DNA of 5,314 nucleotides from Syntrophomonadaceae bacterium (GTDB taxonomy: Bacteria > Bacillota > Dethiobacteria > DTU022), in assembly GCA_007119335.1 (NCBI GenBank), contig SKPU01000107.1, positions 1 through 5,314 of the forward strand, read 5' to 3'. Positions 1 through 5,314 of the stretch are shown here, in pieces. The notes beneath the pieces were generated by a model. That model saw only the letters and a list, made by a program, of their open reading frames with translations, was not told where the DNA came from and searched no databases. Within the stretch, counting starts at the first letter, position 1, and every line of letters starts with the position of its first letter. The translations under genes and the position numbers were made by a program.

Positions 1-1
1 A

Positions 2-136
2 GACAGCTTGCTCGAGATTGTTCCGGATGAATTTAAAGATCGTTTCGGCAACTTCGGAGAGAAAAACAAAGGCAACCGCAATTTCAATGGTGAAAAAGGT
101 AGTGGCAATAGAGCGCAGCAAAGCTCCGAGCAGTAA
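2..136 (+). CDS. C-terminal end of an unidentified protein (5' part outside the window)
   Basis: This frame is open from the window edge to a TAA at 134-136 and encodes 44 residues. It starts with a helix-like stretch (DSLLEIVPDEFKDRFGNF) and ends in a hydrophilic tail rich in Gly, Asn, Glu, Lys and Gln, as in many disordered C-termini. The layout, an amphipathic segment with a VPD motif and then a low-complexity tail, is loosely reminiscent of the C-terminus of YtfJ/GerW-type sporulation proteins. That resemblance is from memory, too short to rely on, and is not used as a name. A terminator-like hairpin 70 bp downstream of the stop supports a plus-strand gene converging on the MFS gene. The caveat is that the minus strand is also open here in the same codon register, with an ATG at 146-148 and a hydrophobic product. 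The plus-strand call is preferred because that ATG lacks a Shine-Dalgarno site. Confidence 0.42.
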   Translation, partial: DSLLEIVPDEFKDRFGNFGEKNKGNRNFNGEKGSGNRAQQSSEQ

Positions 137-206
137 ATTCAGTGGCATGATCGGTCTTTGTTCAAAGCAACTCAACAGAACTACCAATTAGATTCCCTTG
201 CCTCAA

Positions 207-238
207 AAGCAGTCCTCCGCAAAAACGGAGGGCTGCTT
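207..238 (+). terminator. Intrinsic-terminator-like hairpin, possibly bidirectional
   Basis: Two 13-nt arms (207-219 and 226-238) pair fully, with a single G-U wobble, around a 6-nt loop CAAAAA. The core of the stem is G+C-rich (CCTCCG/CGGAGG) and is closed by AAGCAG/CTGCTT. On the plus strand the stem is followed by CACTTTTAATC, a broken T-tract. On the minus strand the stem runs out into TTTTGAGG. Neither T-tract is strong, but the stem is long. It sits where two converging transcripts would end, 70 bp past the left-edge plus-strand stop and about 200 bp past the MFS stop, so it may serve both. Confidence 0.65.
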
Positions 239-278
239 CACTTTTAATCTTATACCGGCAGCCTTCACAATCAAAACT

Positions 279-302
279 GTTCATCTGTTCACTGGTTCAG
301 TT
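279..302. repeat. Three tandem 8-bp units with a GTTCA core
   Basis: GTTCA occurs at 279, 287 and 295, exactly 8 bp apart (GTTCATCT, GTTCACTG, GTTCAGTT), and a partial GTTCT follows at 300. The units are conserved only in the first five bases. The array is too short to call an iteron or operator with confidence and may be chance. Confidence 0.35.
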
Positions 303-439
303 CTTTTAAAGTTAAAAGGCCGATCATGATATTAACCGGTGCGTCAGAACGGCTGTGGAAAATTTTCCCTGAAAAGCATATCCATTTCAAAGCATAATGA
401 AGCAACCTGATAATTTTAAGCAGATAAGAATTTATTGCA

Positions 440-1768
440 CTATTGATGACTCGAAACCATTTTACCTACCAGATGTTGGGGAACTATGTAACCGGCTGCC
501 AGGATCAGGGCTGCGGCTAAAACCGCACCAAATGAACTTAGTTGAATAGCCCTGCTTAAACCGACAAACCCGGACAAGAAGCCGGTCAGGTATGGGCCCA
601 GGCTGTAAATAACTGTGTAAGCAGTGCAAAAAAGACCAAAACCGGCGCCCTGGTACTTAGGCGGCATAGAACGAAGCACGTAGGAATTGATCAAGGTGTT
701 AGTATTCAAACAGGTTGCTCCAAGCAAAGCTAAAACAACCAGAGTCTGCCACAAACCCGTTATTACGGGCAAGGTTATGAACAGAACCACACTAAAGGTG
801 AGATTAAAGAACATAACCAGGTTGTTCCCAAAACGATCAGCCAGCCATCCTGTGCCAATTTTCGCCGCCAAACCTGCTACAGCAACAATAATAAACATCT
901 GATTCGCCATATCATAGCTGTAGCCCTGCTCTTCAACAAGAAAAGTAGGGATGAAGGAGTTAATCCCTGTCCAGGACAGTGCACCAAACCCGCCGACCAG
1001 GGTGCTCCAGATTATAAATCGCCTGATTAAGGGATCACGAAAAATGACTGCTGAAGATTTTATGTCCTTCATGAATCTACTTAACTTAGCCTTAGAGCTT
1101 AAATGACTCTCTGCATTTTTCCGGTGCGCTGAGGATGACATGTTATTTTGCACTGCATACTCACTTTCAAGCCGGGCAGAAATCTCTCGTTTCCGATAAA
1201 ATAACCAGGTTACTATAACCAGCATTAATCCAGAGGCGACAAAAAGCAGCTGCCAGTTTAAAAAAACCACAAACACAGTAACCAGGACCGGTGAAATGAT
1301 TCCGGCCACTATACCAAAAGATTCAAAAGCGGCCGTAGCTGTAGCTGCCCTTTCCCGCGAACCGATAAGGACTGCCAGGGTGTAACCGGCGGTAACATAA
1401 ATGCCACTGCTCACCCCGAGAATAAAAGTCATCAAAGCTAAGATCGGATAACTGGGCGATAAAGCCACCCCAATAAAAGAAAATGCCATAGCAGCACTGC
1501 CCAACAAAACAGTCCTGGTGCAACCAATCTGGTCAGCGATAACCCCGGAAGGGAAACGGGCCAGGGCATAGCCGAAAAATACCAGGCTGACCAGCAATCC
1601 TGCCTGGGCATGATCGATCAAGTAAGCCTCCCGCAATGGTAACAACAGAGGTGGGAACAAATTCTTGGTCAAAGCCTGGAAAAAGAAAATAAAGGCATTC
1701 AGTAAAAATACTGAGCCGACAATCAGGCGAAAAATGCTTCCGCGGTTGAAATGTTGTTGATTGGTCAT
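440..1768 (-). CDS. Major facilitator superfamily (MFS) transporter, substrate unknown
   Basis: The product is a 442-residue inner-membrane secondary transporter with the standard two-times-six-helix MFS layout. Helices occupy roughly residues 12-190 and 248-428, joined by a charged cytoplasmic loop at about 192-247. The MFS motif A between helices 2 and 3 is seen as G75-V-I-A-D79-Q-I-G82-C-T-R85, and its second-half copy as G307-W-L-A-D311-R312-F-G314. A Gly/Pro-rich segment at 152-160 (GIVAGIISP) matches the place of motif C in helix 5, a feature commonly linked to antiporters, though it also occurs in other MFS members. The ATG start is supported by an upstream in-frame TGA and by GGGAG at 1780-1784, which at 11 nt is rather far from the start. 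No neighbour identifies a substrate. It lies 166 bp downstream of the DUF554 gene and may have its own promoter. Length and motifs look intact. The family call is firm and the substrate is not known. Confidence 0.95.
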   Translation of the reverse strand: MTNQQHFNRGSIFRLIVGSVFLLNAFIFFFQALTKNLFPPLLLPLREAYLIDHAQAGLLVSLVFFGYALARFPSGVIADQIGCTRTVLLGSAAMAFSFIGVALSPSYPILALMTFILGVSSGIYVTAGYTLAVLIGSRERAATATAAFESFGIVAGIISPVLVTVFVVFLNWQLLFVASGLMLVIVTWLFYRKREISARLESEYAVQNNMSSSAHRKNAESHLSSKAKLSRFMKDIKSSAVIFRDPLIRRFIIWSTLVGGFGALSWTGINSFIPTFLVEEQGYSYDMANQMFIIVAVAGLAAKIGTGWLADRFGNNLVMFFNLTFSVVLFITLPVITGLWQTLVVLALLGATCLNTNTLINSYVLRSMPPKYQGAGFGLFCTAYTVIYSLGPYLTGFLSGFVGLSRAIQLSSFGAVLAAALILAAGYIVPQHLVGKMVSSHQ

Positions 1769-1844
1769 AACATGTTTAACTCCCTGGCTTCAAAAACCAT
1801 TGATCAATAAAAGATTTGCAGTTTCGTGACACAAGAGTATGCTC

Positions 1845-1873
1845 CGTATAGAAATGATTAATGACCTTTTGAA
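1845..1873 (-). promoter_or_regulatory. Weak sigma-A-type promoter candidate for the MFS gene
   Basis: On the minus strand TTCAAA (complement of 1868-1873) and TATACG (complement of 1845-1850) are separated by 17 bp. Each box matches four of six consensus bases. It lies about 75 bp upstream of the MFS start, in the 166-bp gap after the DUF554 gene. In A+T-rich DNA such a match can arise by chance. Read-through from the DUF554 promoter is the alternative, since no terminator is visible after the DUF554 stop. Confidence 0.25.
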
Positions 1874-1934
1874 GCACACTTAACTACTCAATAAGCTATG
1901 ATGACCCCGCAGAATATTAATCTTACTCTCGCAC

Positions 1935-2648
1935 CTAAATAAAGCGCTGAATAAGCGGTATTACAACAATATAATAAATTACCGGCACAAATATTGCCGG
2001 CAGCATGTTAAGCGTTTTAATTTTTTTAATATCCATCATCCCCAGACCGATCCCCAAAATAAGAATACCCCCGATAATCGAAATCTCACGTATAATATCA
2101 ACTGTTAGCATCGGTTCTAATAGATCAGCAAAAAGAATGATCGCACCCTGGTAGATAAAAACTACCGCTGCTGAAAGAATCACTCCTATCCCCATAGTTG
2201 TAGCCAGGATCATCGAAGTTATACCATCTAAAACTGATTTTGCAAAGAGCATATCATGATTGCCTCTTAATCCACTTTCAAGAGACCCGATGATAGTCAT
2301 AGTCCCCACACAAAAAATAAGGCTGGCTGTTACAAATCCCCGGGCTATTGTCTGCTCACCGGAACCCACTTTGCCCTGCAGCAGTTGGCCGAATTTCTCA
2401 AGCAGATCTTCTAAACCGATCATTTCACCAACCAATCCACCGATTACAAGGCTGATTATAAAAAGAATCGCCTCGCTATCAGGATCCAGCAAACCCCCGA
2501 TTGCTGTAGTGGCACCAATAAAAAGCACAGATAATCCAATGGCCTGCATGGCTATGGTTTTATATTCGTCTTTTAATCGTTTATGTACCAACAAACCGAG
2601 CAAACTTCCAACTATAATTGCTAAAACATTTACATAATTGCCTAGCAC
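1935..2648 (-). CDS. DUF554 family integral membrane protein
   Basis: The product is a multi-pass membrane protein of the DUF554 family (relatives of Bacillus YdfK and E. coli YqgA), whose biochemical role is not established. The call rests on an N-terminal signature (VLGNYVNVLAIIVGSLLGLL) close to the usual LGTIVNALAIIVGGLLG start, and on a central conserved block with FCVGTMTIIGSLESGL followed by KSVLDGITSM. Numbered from the GTG chosen here, hydrophobic segments lie at about 5-21, 35-54, 59-78, 104-122, 144-176 (possibly two helices), 189-205 and 215-234. The GTG at 2648 is preferred because AGAGGTG lies 5 nt before it and because family members start almost directly at the first helix, giving 237 residues. 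An ATG at 2690 would add 14 polar residues but has no Shine-Dalgarno site. The gene has its own good promoter upstream. It appears complete, and no functional link to its neighbours is evident. Confidence 0.93.
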   Translation of the reverse strand: MLGNYVNVLAIIVGSLLGLLVHKRLKDEYKTIAMQAIGLSVLFIGATTAIGGLLDPDSEAILFIISLVIGGLVGEMIGLEDLLEKFGQLLQGKVGSGEQTIARGFVTASLIFCVGTMTIIGSLESGLRGNHDMLFAKSVLDGITSMILATTMGIGVILSAAVVFIYQGAIILFADLLEPMLTVDIIREISIIGGILILGIGLGMMDIKKIKTLNMLPAIFVPVIYYIVVIPLIQRFI

Positions 2649-2653
2649 CGGGA

Positions 2654-2660
2654 CACCTCT
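2654..2660 (-). promoter_or_regulatory. Ribosome binding site that decides the DUF554 start
   Basis: AGAGGTG on the minus strand matches the anti-Shine-Dalgarno core and ends 5 nt before the GTG at 2646-2648. The upstream in-frame ATG at 2688-2690 is preceded by TTACCCCGGG, which has no such site. A small hairpin (TACCC, six-nt loop, GGGTA) spans that ATG, which makes it a less likely start. Confidence 0.65.
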
Positions 2661-2764
2661 TCTGTTATTATTATCTGCCTTACTACCCATCCCGGGGTAA
2701 CGGGTTTACTATGCCCTGTTTGTCCAGGAGCGTTTTTATTCGCTGTGCCTAGAACAAAGACAAG

Positions 2765-2793
2765 TTTATAGAATACATTTATATCAGTTACAA
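2765..2793 (-). promoter_or_regulatory. Sigma-A-type promoter for the DUF554 gene
   Basis: On the minus strand a -35 box TTGTAA (complement of 2788-2793) and a -10 box TATAAA (complement of 2765-2770) are 17 bp apart. They match four and five of six consensus bases. Transcription would begin near 2757-2759, giving a leader of about 110 nt before the GTG start. The leader contains only weak hairpins, such as a 4-bp stem at 2729-2744. I recognise no riboswitch in it. This promoter lies within the 259-bp gap after the alpha-glucosidase gene, in which I see no clear terminator. Confidence 0.6.
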
Positions 2794-2907
2794 AATCTTT
2801 TTGCAACTCACCTGGCTGCAGCTATAACCCTACCTTCTCTTCAAACCATTGCCTGTTTCTATTGTTGCCAGCCAACTTCTGCATAAAGAATCTCTTTTAT
2901 CTTTAAG

Positions 2908-5091
2908 TTACCTGCAATCCTTTAAGTGAATTTTATAGTTTATCTCAGGAATAGGAAACCCTTTTTTTGTTATTTTTTCTTTTACCAGGGGCTGGACGGG
3001 ATCATCTTCTAAAAAAAACTCCAGCTCACTGTATTCACCCTGCAGGTAATTATTAGTAACCCCGTCATCGATATAAAGACGGTAAAAGCCATTATCCCCG
3101 GCATAGCAGTGCATGTCGATCGCTCCTCCGGTCTGCTCATAACCCGGAGCAGAAATTAATCTATCATGCGGCAGAATAGTCCCGGCTTTAATGTAAAGCG
3201 GAAGAATGTCAAGAGGCGTCTCGCGGGTAATGTAACGGCCTCCGACATGAGTTTCACCGGTCCAGTAGTCATGCCACAGACCTGACGGCAGATACACCAT
3301 GCGGTGATTCACACCAGGCCTGAGAACCGGGCAAACCATTACTCCCTCGCCAAATAAAAATTGATCGTTAATATTATATGTTTTCAGGTCATCCTGGTGG
3401 TGATATAACAGGGGTCTTACCGCCGGGACCCCGGTAAGCGTGCTTTCTCTCATTAAATTATACCAATATGTTAATAAACAATAGCGTAAACGGATATATT
3501 CACGGGTAATATCTAAAACTTCATCATTGAACTCCCATGGTTCCTGGCGAACAGTCCCTATTTCACTATGGTTGCGGAAATAGGGTAAAAAAGCGCCCAA
3601 TTGGGTCCAGCGCACCAGGAGTTCACCACTGCAGTCACCCTGGTAACCGCCTACGTCAGCACCGGTGAAAGCTAAACCGCTCAAACCCAGGTTGGTAACC
3701 ATCGGAATGCTGCATTCCATATGCTCCCAGACACTGGCATTATCTCCGGTCCACAAAGCAGCATAGCGTTGAGTCCCGGCAAAGCCGGCCCGGGTAAGGA
3801 CAAATGCCCTTTTGTTCGGCTCTATAGTTTCCAGCGCTCCCCTGGTAGCCCGGGTCTGCAGCAGACCATAAATATTGTGCACTTCTGCATGTGACACTTC
3901 TTTACCATCATCTGACCGGTGCACGGTATCTTCAGGGAGGGTAGCGCTTTTCTGTGTAAAATCTGCCGGCTCATTCATATCATTCCAGATAGCATCTACC
4001 CCCTGCGCCAGGAGCTCCCGGTGAAGTCCACCCCACCACTGCCGCACTTCACTGCGCAAAAAGTCAGGAAATACAGCTGGCTTCGGCCAAACTTCTCCCT
4101 GGTAGATATCCCCTCCGGGCTTAGTTACAAAATAGCCCTTTTGCCTGCCCTCTTCGTAAACATGGTAACCTCTTTCAACTTTAACCCCGGGATTGACAAT
4201 AACTACTACAGCAAAACCCATGCTTTTTAGCTTTTGCAAGGTAGCCTTAAAATTTTTGTAACGTTTTTCACTGATGGTAAAAACCTTATACGCATCCATA
4301 TAAGCAATATCGACATACAAAACATCACAGGGTATTTTATGTTTAATTAAGCTTTCCGCCACGGCAAGCAATTCATCCTCAGTTTCATAGCTGTAACGGC
4401 TCTGATGATAGCCTAAGAATTTCTTGCGCGGCATAGGTGGAGTACCGGTCAGGAAAGAATAGTTTTTAATTACTTCATCTACGGTAGGGCCATATATGAA
4501 ATAATAATCGAGAAATCCACCTTCAGCCTGAAAACTAATTTTTTCACGATTGCTTGCAGCAAAATCAAAACTGGTGCGGTAACTATTATCAAGATATATC
4601 CCGTAAGCCTGCCCGGGAGCTACCCCAATATAGAAAGGAATTGCCGTGTGCATCTGTTCCACCATGGGGTTATGAATAGTTGCGTGCCGCAATACATCAC
4701 TGTTATAATTTGATGTCTTAACTCCCAGCTGATTTAACCAGCTATATTTTTCCCCGTTACCGTAAATCCCGATTTCCCATAACCTTTTCTTTTCTATCCT
4801 TTTCTCGTTAAAAGCAATACTCAAATCTTCGCTGATGGTATGATCGTATTGATCGGATATTCTAACAGAAAGTGTTTCCCGGTCCACATTGATGGATAGT
4901 TTTTCTGTTTTTAATATGTCGTGCTCCGAAGAAGCAACTGCCTTTTTCGGTGTCTGGATCACGGCCATAGTCGAAGGCGGCGCTTCCTTTTGATCACTGT
5001 AAACAAAACGGACTATGTGACTACCGTAAAACAAAATATGCAGGTAACCCCTTGTCCCTTCAATGATGTATCCAAAATCTTTTCGCTCCAT
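2908..5091 (-). CDS. Glycoside hydrolase family 31 alpha-glucosidase
   Basis: The enzyme releases glucose from the non-reducing end of alpha-linked glucosides by the retaining double-displacement mechanism of GH31. It has 727 residues, a usual length for bacterial members. An N-terminal beta domain spans about 1-215, the catalytic barrel about 216-555, and C-terminal beta domains the rest. The nucleophile is D371 in WNDMNEP and the acid/base is D450 in WTGDN. Other expected substrate-binding residues are present: D261, R434, D479 in GADVGGY and H508 in FRNHSE. Two positions differ from common forms: Y233 replaces Trp in GYHQSRYSY, and A263 replaces the second Asp of the usual DIDYM. There is no signal peptide, so it should act in the cytoplasm on imported oligosaccharides. 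The ATG is fixed by an upstream in-frame TGA and by AAGGAG at 5105-5110, 13 nt away. An interrupted frame ends 21 bp upstream, suggesting former or current co-transcription. No sugar transporter or CcpA-type site is visible. Exact linkage preference is inferred only. Confidence 0.96.
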   Translation of the reverse strand: MERKDFGYIIEGTRGYLHILFYGSHIVRFVYSDQKEAPPSTMAVIQTPKKAVASSEHDILKTEKLSINVDRETLSVRISDQYDHTISEDLSIAFNEKRIEKKRLWEIGIYGNGEKYSWLNQLGVKTSNYNSDVLRHATIHNPMVEQMHTAIPFYIGVAPGQAYGIYLDNSYRTSFDFAASNREKISFQAEGGFLDYYFIYGPTVDEVIKNYSFLTGTPPMPRKKFLGYHQSRYSYETEDELLAVAESLIKHKIPCDVLYVDIAYMDAYKVFTISEKRYKNFKATLQKLKSMGFAVVVIVNPGVKVERGYHVYEEGRQKGYFVTKPGGDIYQGEVWPKPAVFPDFLRSEVRQWWGGLHRELLAQGVDAIWNDMNEPADFTQKSATLPEDTVHRSDDGKEVSHAEVHNIYGLLQTRATRGALETIEPNKRAFVLTRAGFAGTQRYAALWTGDNASVWEHMECSIPMVTNLGLSGLAFTGADVGGYQGDCSGELLVRWTQLGAFLPYFRNHSEIGTVRQEPWEFNDEVLDITREYIRLRYCLLTYWYNLMRESTLTGVPAVRPLLYHHQDDLKTYNINDQFLFGEGVMVCPVLRPGVNHRMVYLPSGLWHDYWTGETHVGGRYITRETPLDILPLYIKAGTILPHDRLISAPGYEQTGGAIDMHCYAGDNGFYRLYIDDGVTNNYLQGEYSELEFFLEDDPVQPLVKEKITKKGFPIPEINYKIHLKDCR

Positions 5092-5112
5092 TTTAAGTTT
5101 TGCTCTCCTTCG

Positions 5113-5283
5113 TCAGATGATTTCCTCCAGCCTGAGACCAATTTCAGAGGAATAAATATAATCAGCTGTTCCTTCTCTTTCGGCAGGACCAATCCCTGTG
5201 GTCTTCATTTCCAAAACTTTAGCTGCAGCAATGCCTGTCCCGGCATCTAAAAATACCACGCAAAGCCTGGTTGCCAAAGCCAA
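5113..5283 (-). pseudogene. Interrupted or very small frame upstream of the alpha-glucosidase, unidentified
   Basis: This minus-strand frame ends in TGA at 5113-5115 and runs back 56 codons to an in-frame TAA at 5287-5289. The product looks like real protein: a hydrophobic helix-like start (LATRLCVVFLDAGTGIAAAK), then a charged stretch with TTGIGPAEREGTADYIYSSE and an amphipathic end (EIGLRLEEII). I do not recognise the family. The spacing of 21 bp to the alpha-glucosidase ATG, whose AAGGAG lies just past this stop, is typical of genes in one operon. No start is convincing: the TTG codons at 5283 and 5277 have no ribosome binding site, and the GTG at 5259 has only AGG 6 nt before it. The frame stays open beyond the TAA to the window edge (PGSLFYVA). 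A gene broken by a nonsense change is therefore the leading reading. A true 48-residue gene starting at GTG, or a sequencing error, remains possible. Confidence 0.4.
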
Positions 5284-5314
5284 TTTTTAAGCAACATAAA
5301 AAAGTGATCCAGGG

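Larger units (their letters stand above)
137..439. other. Left intergenic region, about 300 bp
   Basis: This stretch lies between the stop of the left-edge plus-strand frame and the stop of the minus-strand MFS gene. It holds the hairpin at 207-238, three 8-bp spaced GTTCA units at 279-302, and a perfect 12-bp palindrome GGAAAATTTTCC at 357-368. I see no convincing small gene or RNA gene in it. The part nearest the MFS stop (370-439) is A+T-rich and shows no strong terminator of its own. Confidence 0.6.

Noticed and set aside
357..368. Palindrome GGAAAATTTTCC as an operator
   Set aside because: It is a single short A+T-rich palindrome downstream of a gene rather than near a start, so no regulatory role can be supported.
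1769..1776. Palindrome AACATGTT directly before the MFS start codon
   Set aside because: An 8-bp palindrome is expected by chance at this frequency and there is no second copy nearby.
2260..2637. 125-residue plus-strand open frame opposite the DUF554 gene
   Set aside because: It is a Pro/Ser/Lys-rich shadow lying wholly inside a gene with strong family motifs on the other strand, and has no independent support.
2806..2907. Terminator after the alpha-glucosidase stop
   Set aside because: Only short complementary bits such as GCTGCAGC and GTTG/CAAC were found, none followed by a T-tract on the minus strand.
5089..5115. Recoding of the TGA at 5113-5115 to join the upstream frame to the alpha-glucosidase
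   Set aside because: The two frames are in phase, but there is a proper Shine-Dalgarno site and ATG between them, no visible SECIS-like hairpin, and the GH31 protein is already full length from its own ATG.
4921..5250. 109-residue plus-strand open frame opposite the start of the alpha-glucosidase and the frame before it
   Set aside because: It is in antiparallel codon register with both minus-strand frames, is rich in Cys, Phe, Ser and Arg without domain character, and overlaps the well-supported N-terminus of the GH31 enzyme.

Overview
The window is a 5.3 kb piece of bacterial chromosome of moderate G+C content, judged by eye. It most likely comes from a Gram-positive, Clostridia-like member of the Bacillota. 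This is an inference from purine-rich Shine-Dalgarno sites, a sigma-A-type promoter, and protein styles that resemble Firmicutes homologues. Nothing in the window identifies a species. I see no tRNA or rRNA gene, CRISPR array, insertion sequence, integrase or phage gene.

Three complete genes lie on the minus strand. Read in the direction of transcription (right to left), they are a 727-residue cytoplasmic glycoside hydrolase family 31 alpha-glucosidase (2908-5091), a DUF554 integral membrane protein of about 237 residues (1935-2648), and a 442-residue 12-helix major facilitator superfamily transporter (440-1768). The gaps between them are 259 and 166 bp. A good promoter sits just upstream of the DUF554 gene and a weaker candidate precedes the MFS gene. 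The three therefore look like separately transcribed neighbours rather than one tight operon, and no shared pathway is evident.

Both edges hold partial material. At the right edge, 21 bp upstream of the alpha-glucosidase, a protein-like reading frame of 56 codons ends in TGA at 5113-5115. It is cut off upstream by an in-frame TAA at 5287-5289, so it is either the tail of a broken gene or a very small gene. At the left edge, the last 44 codons of a plus-strand gene (2-136) are followed by an intrinsic-terminator-like hairpin at 207-238. The opposite strand is open in exact codon register here and encodes a hydrophobic peptide, so the strand assignment is uncertain.

I did not find a convincing new biological system. 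The observations most worth checking are the interrupted frame upstream of the alpha-glucosidase, two active-site substitutions in that enzyme (one of which suggests alpha-1,4 preference), the sense/antisense ambiguity at the left edge, a likely start-codon correction for the DUF554 protein, and a short run of 8-bp repeats in the left intergenic region.
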